A DNA stretch of 37,500 bases from contig CM022668.1 in NCBI GenBank assembly GCA_012295275.1, forward strand, positions 7,726,818 through 7,764,317. Direction: 5' to 3'. This document shows positions 11,521-22,957 of this stretch, one piece after another (position 1 is the stretch's first letter; every line of letters starts with the position of its first letter). The stretch is from Chrysomallon squamiferum (taxonomy: Eukaryota; Mollusca; Gastropoda; Neomphalida; Peltospiridae). Made by a program: the position numbers and the translations under genes. Below the pieces are notes generated by a model, which worked only from the letters and a program-made list of their open reading frames with translations, ran no database searches and had not been told where the DNA came from.

Positions 11521-11806
11521 ATTTTTTTTTTTTTTAAATGGAGGGAGAGCTAAAAGGAGAGAATGAAAAAAAGAAGGAAATAAAAAATTAAAGGAGGGAA
11601 TGAATAAAATGAATGGATGAATAGAATGAAACAATGATGAAACAGAAAATGGGGTTGCATAAAAGAAGGAAAGTAAAATAAAATGAAAATGTGGATGGAT
11701 GGATGAAAACAATAATTGAGAAAATGTGGATGGATGGAGTATTAAATGGATGGAAAAATAAAATTAAAGATAAGAAGATGGAATAAAAGAAAAAATGAAT
11801 AAAAAA
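11521..11806. repeat. Purine-rich degenerate repeat with GGAT and GAAT units
   Basis: An A/G-rich block contains a repeated segment, AAAATGTGGATGGATGGA, occurring twice about 35 bases apart (near 11686 and 11721), plus other GAATGAAT units. Confidence 0.65.
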
Positions 11807-12229
11807 AACAATTAATATTTATTCAGTGACACTAATATACATTATATATATGGTTATTTGGTGTCAAAAACGGTTTTGTAACTTTTTTAACTCAGATTAA
11901 GGATTCTGCAAGCACGATGTGCCTACTTGAACCTAGAGATCAGCTGTCTGTAAATAAGTACAGATTAAGTATGAAGGATTATGTTAAGAAGATTAGTGAA
12001 AGAAAGATTATCTGAGGGTCACTTCTATTATTAATAGTGCATTATAATCTCCTTCATTTAATTAGAAGTAGATACTGTGTTATATATTCAGGTGTGCTAT
12101 AATACATACAGATTTTAATACACACACATAAACATTTCAGTTCTCTGTTAAATAACACATGAAGATCATTATTATCAGACTGTTGTGTAATTTCTGTATT
12201 AAATATTAGTTATATTACTTTTATAATTA

Positions 12230-12292
12230 TTATATGCATACATATATGTAACATACATGTGTACACACACACAGACATACACACATATATAT

Positions 12293-12350
<58 letters not shown>

Positions 12351-12440
12351 CACACATACATAATATATATACACACACATATGAAACACATACAGACACA
12401 CATACCAATACATACACACATAAATTAATATTATACCAGT
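12230..12440. repeat. Compound TA / AC / ATAC microsatellite
   Basis: A TA run (about 12295-12343) is flanked on both sides by imperfect ACAC and ATAC repeats. Confidence 0.93.
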
Positions 12441-13065
12441 AAATTTCACACAGTAAATTAAAATTCAGCTAGTAAATTTAACAGTAAAAATTACATAATA
12501 AATTAATATTCTACCAGTAAAAATTTCATAGTGAATTAACAGTTAACTATTAATATTCAGATAGCTGGGTAACTCCAGAGAGAGTATGATTAGGTAATAA
12601 ATCACAGAATTGTCAAATTGTTAGTTGACCCTCAGTTACCATTCGTGACCAGCCAATCTGTTCAAGTGTTAAAGTGTGTTTGTTTTTTTACTAAACAAGG
12701 AGACAGTAAACATAATTACTGATGTAAATGTCAGTAGGCCAATGTAAGTGTGTGTTTTTATGCCCGTACTGTATTGAGTGCTTTTTATTACTTCGTAAAA
12801 AACACCAGTTATCTGATATTTGTAGGTGATAAAGGACTTTTTTATGGCCAAATGTTTGTTCATAATAATACAGGTAAAAGAATGACTAAATATTTGTATT
12901 AATGGTACTTGTATACATTGGTGGGTTAATGGAATCAGTATGAATATGTGGGTGAATTTATAGCTGATGTTTTAAAATAAAAATAATGTTGCTCTTTTTT
13001 TTATCTTTTTTTAAAACATAACAGACTACAGAGATTCTAATATAAAACGGTATCTCAATTTGGTT

Positions 13066-13118
13066 GTAAGTATGTGTGTGTATATATATATATATATATA
13101 TAGATATATGGTTGTGTG

Positions 13119-13153
<35 letters not shown>

Positions 13154-13375
13154 GTGTTTGGGTGGCTGTGTATATATGTATTATGTATGTATGAAGGTAT
13201 GTTTAAACATGTATGTATGTGTGTGTGTGTGTATGTTTGTAATTGTGTGTATGTATATATGTATGAACATGAATCTCTATATAGTTATGTATGTATGTAT
13301 GTATGTATATATGTATGTATGTGTGTGTGTGTGTGTGTTTGTGTGTGTATATGTGTGTGAATGTGTGTGTGAAAG
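13066..13375. repeat. Compound TA / TG / TATG microsatellite
   Basis: TA (about 13080-13101), TG (about 13110-13158) and ATGT runs follow one another. The 94- and 182-codon Cys/Val frames are repeat translations. Confidence 0.93.
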
Positions 13376-13543
13376 GAGAAAAAAAATGACTAAGACAATA
13401 TTAAGTGTTAGGAAACATTTTATTAATAAGATGATCTCTTTAAATACTGAAATCATCACAAATTTCTTTTTACTACAGTCCATCATTTTTTTTTCTGTGA
13501 CATCAACTATAGCATCATCAGACATGAACACACCCAGTTACTT

Positions 13544-13544
<1 letters not shown>

Positions 13545-13576
<32 letters not shown>
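13545..13576. repeat. AC microsatellite
   Basis: A perfect AC run of about 32 bases. Confidence 0.92.
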
Positions 13577-13577
<1 letters not shown>

Positions 13578-13689
13578 CAAATCAAACCTGTTTTCTCAGA
13601 TCACTCAATGTCAAGCCATTATTTCCATCAGCCTTGCCCATCAGAAATAAATCAATTGCAATAACAAATCTCTTCATTTAGAAAAATTA

Positions 13690-13990
13690 ACACATTCAGC
13701 TTTAGCCCTCTCTGTTCACTTGCCCTCAGTGCCCCCCCACCCCACCCAGCTTCACCCCCCTCACCCACAGCAGCCCCCAGCAGAGCCTGAGTCAGTGACA
13801 GGCACATTATCTTGTTTTGATGTATTGATCAGGTTATGAGCTTACGCTGACCCAAGCTGGAGCTGACTGTTAGATCCAGGATCAGCGCCATCTGAGAGAA
13901 AAAGAAATGCAATTATCAGTGTAAGTGGCTCTGCTCCTGTTAAGAGGACTGCCACAGTTGAGGTGTAATAGAGAAGACATGGGCTGCCAG
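13690..13990. other. GC-richer complex island with AP-1 site, candidate regulatory element
   Basis: This is one of the least AT-rich parts of the window. It has C-rich runs (13730-13780), a perfect AP-1 heptamer TGAGTCA (13789-13795), a following TGACAG (MEIS-like) word and TGATGTATTGATC. No splice-supported frame was found. The density of known factor words in non-repetitive sequence suggests an enhancer; this is inference without conservation data. Confidence 0.35.
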
Positions 13991-14079
13991 AGACAGTCAG
14001 ACAAACACATACCTGTCTTCAAGTGCTGACCTCGTTACAGGTGTTTTGTTAGAAACACAAACACAACCAAGAACTTAAA

Positions 14080-14152
14080 GACACACTCACAAACACCATA
14101 CACACAAATAAACCCACACATACACACACAAACACACATACACACAGACATT
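14080..14152. repeat. Degenerate AC-rich repeat
   Basis: Imperfect ACACAAAC and ACACATAC units. Confidence 0.7.
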
Positions 14153-14479
14153 TATATCATTGTGATATCAGTTACAAGGTATTACTTACTAATGTGTGTT
14201 ACCAACTAATCCATAACTTGCAATCTGCTTATAGTACCATCATTACAATGTCATATTTTATTATCATTATCATTTTTTTGACATCATCATGTCACCTGCG
14301 TCTGAGATGACCACCAAACAGTTTGACATCATCATCAGTTCACCAGTAAATGCTAATCAGAAACCTGACATTCCTGTGAGATCAATGGAACAACATTTTA
14401 GAATTACTTTATTCTCTTTTGTCTTAGTCTAACCAGACCTGCCCATGAATAATCTCAATTTTCTACAGAATCCCTCCCC

Positions 14480-15000
14480 CCCACAGACCACACAGGAACA
14501 TGGCTGAATTCAGTTCAGACTTTTAATTCTTAAAACGAGTCAGAGGACAATGTACTTCACGTGAACTGTCTGCCGCAGGTGATGGTTTGTCGTTTCAAAT
14601 CCCTTTGGAGGCCGGATAGCCTTTTCAAGATATTTACATTTGTCACAGAACAAGACTTGTGCCATTAGACATTTTGTTTTATGTGTGTTTTAATGACAAG
14701 TCTGGGAATACTCATAACTGTGATTAAGTTTATTATGATGGTCTTTTAATTACAATTTTTAGTTATAATTAATCAGATGGAATTAATTTTTGCTAATATT
14801 GCTCCATGAATATTTAAATTTCGAGTCTGAGTAGAAAATTGATGAACAGATCTGAAATGAATTTTTAATTAGTCTGACGTCTGAAGTGTCTGAAATCAGT
14901 TGATGGACGTTTCAGATTGGTAGCTTTGTGCCCTTTTGGTAGCATCATTAAAGATGGCTGTCAGATGTTTTCTCTTAATACAGCAGATATTAGTAAATGC
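14480..15000. other. Homeodomain-motif-rich island, candidate enhancer
   Basis: Non-repetitive sequence carries CACGTG (within TTCACGTGAAC, near 14560), CCATTAGAC, TTAATGAC, GTGATTAAG, TTTTAATTAC, TAATTAATCAG, GGAATTAAT, TTTTAATTAGTC and TCATTAAAG in about 300 bases. AT-rich background inflates TAAT words, so the count alone is not proof. The mix of TAAT cores with balanced spacers is typical of conserved developmental enhancers. Confidence 0.35.
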
Positions 15001-15164
15001 AAGTCAGTTTGTATCAGATCTGCTGAGGATAATTCTGTTAGGATCATTTTGTTCTGCTTAAAATTCTATCCATGCTGAAAATGCGGTTACTGTAGTTTTA
15101 GGAAAAAATGGATGGTGGAAAAAAGGCAGAAATTTGAAATTGCTTTTCTTGATATACCTTGAGA

Positions 15165-15362
15165 AGATTTCTATCATTATTACTAGTACTACTACTACTA
15201 CTATTACTATTACTATTACAACTACTACTACAACTAAATTAAAACATAATTAATAATAATAATAATAATAATCATAATAATAAAAGACTAAAAAAAAAAA
15301 AAAAAAAAAAAAAAACGCTCTTAAAATTTTAATAATTTTAATTTATATATATATATATATAA
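15165..15362. repeat. ACT, AAT, poly-A and TA simple repeats
   Basis: Short ACT units are followed by AAT units, an A run at about 15290-15315 and a TA run at about 15345-15361. Confidence 0.85.
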
Positions 15363-15779
15363 AGATATATAACATATCAATAAAAAAATCATAAATCTGG
15401 AAAACAGTTGTATTACTATTGATACAGTTCTTTTATCAAAACCGAAATTTACATAATCTTACCTATTTACTGATTCTAAAATACTTTCAATGTTTTACAG
15501 GTGTCCTCATTAACATGAATGAGCGAATAAATTAATATTGAATGAGAGACTGTAACTTTAGATACCAGCCAAACATTCTCTTCTGTACAGATATAAAAAA
15601 AGCTAATCACTGCAATGACTGCTATACTTTTAGCAGCAAGCTCTCTTTTTCTACATTTTTGATCAGGTGAAGAACACTTTAATGTTAAAAACCTTATCAT
15701 TGTTTATACTGAAGGACTCTGCAACAACTAAATGATAATCACATCTATATAGATATGTGTAAATACACATGCCATCTCT

Positions 15780-15970
15780 AAAACTGGCTCATTCTTTTCT
15801 TTTCCTAATCAGTAACCATGGCAACATATAGTGGCAGCCATTACTTTCTAATTATGTTTACCTTCTTGTCGATATGCTGATTGATGTGGAAGGATCAGAC
15901 AGGAGCCATGAATTACAGTTAATTAAGTGTACCTGTCTAAACTGAATTAGCCAAACTGTGCGAATGTAAA
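15780..15970. other. Complex island with X-box and PBX/HOX-like site, candidate enhancer
   Basis: It contains an X-box-like GTAACCATGGCAAC (15812), TAATTATG, a PBX/HOX-type TGATTGAT (15878-15885) and ACAGTTAATTAAGTG. The sequence is non-repetitive. The motif words are seen directly; enhancer function is inference. Confidence 0.4.
15812..15825. promoter_or_regulatory. X-box (RFX-type) site
   Basis: GTAACCATGGCAAC carries two X-box halves around the CCATGG centre; the right half GGCAAC is canonical. It sits inside the 15.78-15.97 kb island. Confidence 0.5.
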
Positions 15971-16059
15971 GTACATAGTAAACAACATCAAAAGAAGCCT
16001 GAAGACTTGGAGGTACTGGGATCAAATGTCAATGACAGCTCATGTGCAAAATTAATTTT

Positions 16060-16212
16060 TTTACTTTATATTATTTATTTATTTACCTCTTTTTTATTTT
16101 TTTTATTTTTTTTTTATTTATTCATTCATTATATATTTATTTATTTATATTTTATATAATTATTTAATTACTTATATATTTATTTATTTATTTATTATAT
16201 TTATTTATTCAC

Positions 16213-16259
<47 letters not shown>

Positions 16260-16283
16260 TTCACTTATTTATTTATTTATTAC
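16060..16283. repeat. TTTA tetranucleotide array
   Basis: About 220 bases of TTTA units with a few TATA and CACT interruptions. Confidence 0.93.
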
Positions 16284-16872
16284 ACTGAACAAATCTTCTA
16301 ACAATTAAATGGCTCTAAACTGTAGTTAATGTTCTCTATAACATCTGTTTTCTTTCTCTAACATACTAACATTTTCTAAATGCAATGGTGTTTACTGTTG
16401 GATAATTCTCTGTACATCAGATTTTAATTCACAATAACTTTCTAACATACTAACAGTACCTACAACAGAGAATTAGGCAAGAGTAGTGTATTGTATAAAA
16501 ACAGCTATAATGTTAACAACTGGATAGTCAAAGCATGTTATAATATCGATATCCATGACAAGGTGCTTGTACAAAAGTACATGTGTGTATAATTCAAATA
16601 TTAACTGACAGATCCTGCAGCAAACTCTCTAACAAAATCTAAATCAAGGAACCTAGAATCAAAGGTCATCTGCATAACCATGAGCTTAAATTTTTAATAC
16701 ATATAAAAATATTTCATATTGTTGACTCACTAGTTTATGACAAATTAATAAAAGATATGAATATGCTTTGTCTTTGACATAACAAACTGGAGTTGATATA
16801 GTTATTATTAATTTATAATAATATCAATTCTTACTGTATCTTCTTAATTACTTACTTAATTAATTTATTGAT
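16284..16872. other. Unassigned AT-rich sequence
   Basis: It shows a loosely repeated TCTAACATACTAACA word (about 16355 and 16440) and nothing else of note. Confidence 0.35.
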
Positions 16873-16876
16873 TGTT

Positions 16877-16910
<34 letters not shown>

Positions 16911-16929
16911 GTTTGTTTGTTTGTTTGTT
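16873..16929. repeat. TTG then TTTG microsatellite
   Basis: About ten TTG units change into four or five TTTG units. Confidence 0.92.
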
Positions 16930-17194
16930 AATAACAGAAGGTAACAGTTACTAAAAGGAGAAAGAGGATCAGGAAGGAACCAGAACAGAAAAGAAAGAGC
17001 CATTAATCCAAGATGAGTGAAATTTAACATTAAAAAAAAATATAAAAATAAAAAACAAGCATAAAAAGATAACTACACAAATTGGTATAAATAAAAAAAT
17101 ATAACATAATAACATTAATGATAATAAAAAAAATACCATTAATTCATAAAACAGAAGGTGATCACTGAAATTCTATATAACAAAATCCATTTTT

Positions 17195-17208
17195 GTTTCC
17201 ATGGTAAC
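17195..17208. promoter_or_regulatory. X-box (RFX-type) site
   Basis: GTTTCCATGGTAAC matches the RFX X-box consensus with both half-sites intact. Its flanks differ from the X-boxes at 2335 and 15812, so the three are not copies of one repeat. Confidence 0.55.
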
Positions 17209-17456
17209 AATGATAATCTGAAAGTAATTGAACAAGCCATATAAGCCTAATTACATCTTCTTCTTCATGCTCACTGGAAATTCTAAACTTTTTATTCTTC
17301 TCACAGCATGGATGGCTAACAGAGTGAATGAAAATTTAGTAACCACCAGCTTCTTAATCATCGTCAGTTACAAATCCTGTAAACAGTTTTCTCCTCACAT
17401 TAAACTCAATTTATGAGCTCTGGTAATTCTATCTTTTATATGTATCTTTTGAGTGT

Positions 17457-17615
17457 GAACACACACACACACATACACACACTCATACAGACATACATTA
17501 ATATATATAGACATACACACTCATATATGCACGTTTATATGGATACATACATACATATATACATACAGACACTCTCATATTCACACACATACACACACAC
17601 ACACATTCAAATTAC
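17457..17615. repeat. Degenerate AC / ATAC repeat
   Basis: Imperfect ACAC, ATACATAC and CACTCATA units. Confidence 0.85.
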
Positions 17616-17719
17616 ACATTAATAACATTTATTCATATATAAATATGAAAAAAACATGTTGGGTATTTGAACATTATTTTGGATATATCTATTATCTCAG
17701 CAGTCCATTTTTACAGACC

Positions 17720-18240
17720 CAGCATAAGGGTGAATTGGAGGTATACAGCCCGAATGTAAGGGTGACTAAGTGTAGTGTTAGTGCATAAGGGAGAATAGAA
17801 GGTATAAAGTGTCAGCATATGGGTGAGTAGTGATATAGTCACAGTATAAAGGTGACTGGTGATACAGTCATGCTAAAGGGTGACTGGTGATATAGTCATG
17901 GTATAAAGGTGACTGGTGATATAGATGGTATCAAGGTGATTGGTGATATAGTTATGGTATAAAGGTGACTGGATATAGTCACATTATAAAGGTGACTGGT
18001 GATATAGTCATGGTATAAAGATGACTGGTGATATAGAGTGAAGCCATATATTCACAGCACAGTGACTAGTGAGATAGAGTATATGATACTGACTGACTAA
18101 TAATGTAAATTTAGAGCATAGGGTGCCATGTTATATTCATTCAGAATATAAAGGTGATGATTAATGATATATAATCAGAGTATAAGGTGAGCATAAAGTG
18201 TAAATGGTCACATATAGTCAGAACATAAAGATAATTACTG
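17720..18240. repeat. Minisatellite, about 29 bp unit
   Basis: The core unit reads GGTATAAAGGTGACTGGTGA followed by TATAGTCAT. About seven clear copies lie between about 17830 and 18035, with length variants of 26-29 bases. More decayed copies lie on both sides (AAGGGTGAAT, ATGGGTGAGTAG, AAAGGTGATGATT). Confidence 0.85.
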
Positions 18241-18600
18241 ACAGACAGAGCAAACAGGTGACAGGTGCTAAACACAGAATTAACATCATAGATATTTGAT
18301 AAATCTGTGTCAGTGAATAATAAAAAAATTATTTTGTTATCATCAAAGTAAAAGATATTTGACACTCCAGAATGAAAAATCAATAATTCAGTTTTGTTAA
18401 ATTAACTGAAAAGGCCAAACTACTGAAGTGAGTAATATATCTTTATACCTACTGTTTATTACAACTACCTCATTACACTGACTTCAATACTGATGTGAAT
18501 ATATGTGCTTATAATACATATATATATCTGAGAGATTTTGCATTCATCTGCTCTGAAAAGTATCTCAGTTAGGTTTTCTTTAGATATTTTTTTTGTGAGA
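18241..18600. other. Unassigned sequence
   Basis: No credible gene or repeat was seen. An 80-codon minus-strand frame partly covers it without domain or splice support. Confidence 0.35.
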
Positions 18601-18602
18601 AA

Positions 18603-19165
<563 letters not shown>

Positions 19166-19169
19166 ATAA

Positions 19170-19180
19170 TTATGTATATG

Positions 19181-19243
<63 letters not shown>

Positions 19244-19350
19244 ATGAATGCATTTTTTTGTATCTCTCTCTCTCACACAAATATATATGTGCATGTATGT
19301 GTGTGTGTGAATGTGTGTATATATGTGTGTGTGTGTGTGTGTAGTCTGTG
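19170..19350. repeat. TATATG / TA / TG microsatellites
   Basis: TATATG units lead into a TA run (about 19194-19240), then a short CT run and a TG/TATG block up to about 19342. Confidence 0.93.
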
Positions 19351-19701
19351 TGTTTGAATATGGCCACAACATCCAATTCAGGTAAGGCAAATGTAGTTGT
19401 TATAGACAGGTGGTTGTCATACATAGTTTAAAAATAAATAAAGATACTGTGATATCTCAGTGTTTTGTAATATTCAGGTGGCCAAGAAAGCAGGTTTAAC
19501 TGTACATACATGTGTGTGTGTGTGTGCGTGTATATAGATTATTAACATATGTATATAAGAATGTGTATAAAGGCACATGTGAGTTGTGAACATACAATGG
19601 CTATTTCAATAAATATATAATGATTAGGGATGCTGTAAGTTAGTATTTACTTTACTTTCCAAAGTGAAAGGTTTCTGGCCAATGATTTTGGATTACACTA
19701 T

Positions 19702-19708
19702 GTAAACA
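19702..19708 (+). promoter_or_regulatory. Forkhead-type site
   Basis: GTAAACA, within TATGTAAACAG, is the forkhead core. It lies 31 bases from the nuclear-receptor triplet. Confidence 0.4.
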
Positions 19709-19738
19709 GTTGTTTGGGGTCAACAGCCGGCGGCATCA

Positions 19739-19760
19739 TGACCTCTGACCTTACAGGTCA
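19739..19760. promoter_or_regulatory. Triple nuclear-receptor half-site (DR1 plus everted repeat)
   Basis: TGACCT-C-TGACCT is a perfect DR1 on the minus strand (AGGTCA spaced by one base). After TAC comes a third perfect half-site, AGGTCA, on the plus strand. A further GGGTCA lies at 19717-19722. DR1 elements are bound by RXR partners, HNF4 and COUP-TF in animals. Three exact half-sites in 22 bases of non-repetitive sequence are very unlikely by chance. Which receptor binds is not determinable from sequence. Confidence 0.65.
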
Positions 19761-19773
19761 AGGACATATCAAT

Positions 19774-19781
19774 AACAATGG
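19774..19781 (+). promoter_or_regulatory. SOX-type site
   Basis: AACAATGG matches the SOX core (ACAATGG). With the FOX site and DR1 triplet it forms an 80-base cluster. Confidence 0.4.
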
Positions 19782-20079
19782 TTAAGAGTTACATGCTTAT
19801 TTTATGAAATAAACTGAAGAAATGGTTAAACTGTATTTACAAGCTAGATAATTGGTAATCAAAGAGAATTTGTGAGAGCGAAATCTCTCTCAGTAAGACA
19901 TAATCACTGTATATTACAGACATTGGTACATGATTGGCCATATCCTGTCCAGGTTGTGATATAAACAGTTTTATGTGAACTGGTGAAATATGAGTTAGAA
20001 TATACATTGACTATAATTTTTATGAAATTAATAATAATTTAAGTGTAAGTACTATTTTAACTTAGAAGAAAGAGCTATG

Positions 20080-20109
20080 TAAGTGCGTGTGTGTGCATGT
20101 GTGTGTGAA

Positions 20110-20198
<89 letters not shown>
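20080..20198. repeat. TG microsatellite joined to AG microsatellite
   Basis: An imperfect TG block ends at about 20129 and is followed directly by about 70 bases of GA. The purine-rich strand is again plus. Confidence 0.96.
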
Positions 20199-20200
<2 letters not shown>

Positions 20201-20366
20201 AAAGATTAGAAGTTTATTTTTTCATTCAAACGTATTAACAGTTTTATTGGAAAACGTTTCAATAGATTTGGATATAAATGTATATGTAATTACATATTTG
20301 TGTTAAGAAATAGCAGGCTCAGTTAAAAACATGTAAATAAATGAAAGTATTAAGAATTAATAGAAG

Positions 20367-20389
20367 AAAAAAAAAAAAAAAAAAAAAAA
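20367..20389 (+). repeat. Poly-A tract
   Basis: An uninterrupted A run of 23 bases. No retroelement body could be recognised upstream. Confidence 0.85.
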
Positions 20390-20685
20390 TCAAGCAAAAC
20401 ATCGGTCGCTAAGTGGCTCTTATAATTCCGTATCGAACTGTGGGGGCGGGAAGACAACAAACTTTTCCATTGTACACTTCACAAAAACCTTTAATGATCA
20501 AATACAAAAAAATAAAAAAAATAATTTAAAAAAAATAATAATTCTTTGATTCTGCTTTTTTTTTCTCTCTCTTTAAACTGTTTATTGCTATTAATAACTT
20601 CACGTCACAGAATCCAACCGTTATGACGTCTGCTGCCCGAACAGTTTATTTTAGAGCACGTATCGTTTATTTCTGTACGTTTCTC

Positions 20686-20791
20686 TTTGACCACGGCAGT
20701 ATTATCTGTCATTAAAGGAAATGGTAATTTCTCTTACTCTCTCTGTTTGACCGTAACAATATGCCTGTCGTTAAATGAAATGGCAATTTGC
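20686..20791. repeat. Diverged 60-bp tandem duplication
   Basis: Copy one starts TTTGACCACGGCAGTATTAT at 20686. Copy two starts TTTGACCGTAACAATATGC at 20746. Both then read CTGTC[A/G]TTAAA[G/T]GAAATGG[T/C]AATTT. The similarity covers about 46 bases at an exact 60-base offset. Confidence 0.65.
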
Positions 20792-20794
20792 CAT
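20780..20794. promoter_or_regulatory. NFI-like palindrome
   Basis: ATGGCAATTTGCCAT has perfect 7-base inverted arms around one base. It contains TGGC-N5-GCCA, the core spacing of NFI dimer sites, although the outer T/A of the consensus is not matched. It lies at the end of the second copy of the 60-bp duplication; copy one lacks the palindrome. Confidence 0.4.
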
Positions 20795-21099
20795 CTGACG
20801 CTGTAACTCCACAAACATCTCCCATGGAGCCAATCTTTGTCGCGTATTAGCCGGACAGGTGGCGATTAGTCTCGATAAACGCTCTTGTTTGTTGGGGTCG
20901 CGTCAAAAGCAATTTGTTCTCTGTGAAATAATGGAACCGCTGCGTTAATGGAAATATGGAATGAATGTTACACAATTTACAAGCCTGTGCTTATTATGAA
21001 GTAAATGTTATTTTACTGTCTGTAATTAGTGCTGTTATTAAACGAATTGCTTCTTTTTATGGCATCATCATCTTTCTTGTATTGCTACAGGTGATCGTA

Positions 21100-21415
21100 T
21101 TGTCGCTGGTGTTATTGCTATTACCATTACTGTAGTCGTTGTTGTTGTTATTACTGTTTTTATTATTAATATTGTTGTTGATAAAAATATAGTTATACTG
21201 TTCTCTGTTATCTTTTCTAATGCTGTTACTACTACTACTACTATCACTACTTCTGCTATTGCTGCTACTACTACTACTACTACTAATTATTAAAGCAGCT
21301 GTTATCCATATATTGATATGGTTGTCTATTACTACTGTTACAGCAGCTACAATAAAAACTACAACAGCTACTGCTGTGTTGCTGCTACTACTACTGCAGC
21401 CACTGTCTATTTCAA
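21100..21415. repeat. Degenerate ACT / GTT / GCT trinucleotide array
   Basis: Imperfect triplet repeats, clearest at 21225-21290. The 86-codon Leu-rich frame is a repeat translation. Confidence 0.8.
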
Positions 21416-21504
21416 CATTTATTAATCAATCACTCAACAGTTCTTTGCCAAAATGGATGGATGGAAGAGAAAAATTCTGAAAGAACAAATATTAATCACT
21501 CCAA

Positions 21505-21506
<2 letters not shown>

Positions 21507-21557
<51 letters not shown>

Positions 21558-21607
21558 GAAGAAAAAGAAGAAGAAGAAGAAGAAGAAGGAAAAGAAGAAG
21601 AAGAAGG
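21507..21607. repeat. AAT microsatellite passing into AAG microsatellite
   Basis: About 16 AAT units change to about 15 AAG units. Confidence 0.93.
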
Positions 21608-21609
21608 GA

Positions 21610-22900
21610 ACAAAATTAGAAATAACATTTCTCATGGTTGCTGTATTTGCATACAAGACATGTTTCAGCTACACAAAGAAAACATGGAAATGAAGAAAAG
21701 CTGCAAGAAAAAAAAAGAAAACAAAAAGTGAGAATGAAAGAAAAATAAACAGGCTAATATTTTTTTAGATAATATTTAACATTTTACTAAAGATTACTTT
21801 AATGAAAGATTAAAAAGTAAGAAAAAAATGACCAAATAAATACTTTTAAAAATATAATATTTTAAATTTAATTTTTAATTTATAACCATCTATTTCTTTT
21901 ACATTACTGATGATGATGATGAATAAAATATACTTGGCCTAATTTAAAAATAGTTATATAAAAAAAGAGAAAGAAAAAGAATTAGCAAAGTAGTTTTTAT
22001 TCAAAATAAAATTCTTCATATGTGACAACAATGCATCTGTTTGTACCTGAAGAAATGAGGAAAAAACCAAAAACCAAACACAAAAGTTGTAAAATAAAAA
22101 AAAGTTGAATTAAAGAGCAATTTTCATTCAGTAAGCTGATTCTCCAGTAACAGGTTCGTGTGGAAACTGGAGAAAGGTTTCAAGCTGAGATGTAGTTTTG
22201 TGATTAAACTTCAAAGATGGCGTATTGATTGTGTTATTTCTGCAAACCGCGTCAGTACGAGGTGTTTTACATTTTTCTCTCTGAGTTTTGCTGATATTAC
22301 ATCTCAGAACTGATAAAACACACTGAAAGGTTAAAGAACCATTTCTTTAAAATGAAATTTGAGTCATCAAAACCTTCTTTTGTAATGTCTTTTTTTTTAA
22401 AAATATTTTTATTATTAATATGCATGCAGATTTAATAAACTTATTTCTTTGTTCACTTCTTCTTCTTCATTAAAACAAAATAAAACAATATTTCTAGATA
22501 TTAAATTATTTTTTAACTCTGTAAATATCATATGTACATACATAAACAGGATGAACACATTTGTTATGGGTCTGTTCAGTTTGGTTGATTCAATATTTAA
22601 TTTTTTTTTATTGAAACTCATTTCACTTTGAAAGTTATTTCCATTTATGCTGTGACTGCTGTCTGAAACTCTGTATCTGACTTTGAAGTGTGTTGTTATA
22701 AGCTATTTTAAAGTTTTATTTAGATATGGAATAATGAATTCATTCCCAGATATATACATTCACCCATAGATTCATTCATTCTTCAAATCAGGATCCAATT
22801 AAACATATATCTGGTAACTTTATTTGTGAAATTTTGGAAAAAAGAAGATAGAAAACTGTTTGTAGAAGTAGAATATTCTGACCTTTCAAAAAAGAACCCA
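21610..22900. other. Unassigned AT-rich sequence
   Basis: Only a short GATGATGATGA run (about 21910) and short A or T runs are visible. A balanced block near 22140-22320 has no splice-flanked frame. Confidence 0.35.
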
Positions 22901-22957
22901 ACAACAACAACAACAAAAAAAAAAAAAAAATTATTAAATAAAAAAAAAAAAAAAAAC
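22901..22957. repeat. AAC units and A-rich tracts
   Basis: AAC repeats and two A runs separated by TTATTAAAT. Confidence 0.8.

Larger units (their letters stand above)
20590..21010. other. CpG-containing complex island, candidate enhancer
   Basis: This stretch has unusually many CpGs for the window (GTCGCGTATTAGCCGG, GGGGTCGCGTC). It also has an E-box-like ACAGGTGGCG, ATTAGTC and GTTAATGG words, and the 60-bp duplication described separately. No splice-supported frame was found. It has the texture of a conserved regulatory block; conservation cannot be tested here. Confidence 0.4.

Noticed and set aside
13076-13664. Cys/Val/Tyr-rich frames up to 182 codons
   Set aside because: They are driven by the TG/TATG array; the unique tail shows no domain or splice support.
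15476-15700. 74-codon minus-strand frame of fairly normal composition
   Set aside because: No recognisable family, no convincing splice sites, and similar in length to chance frames.
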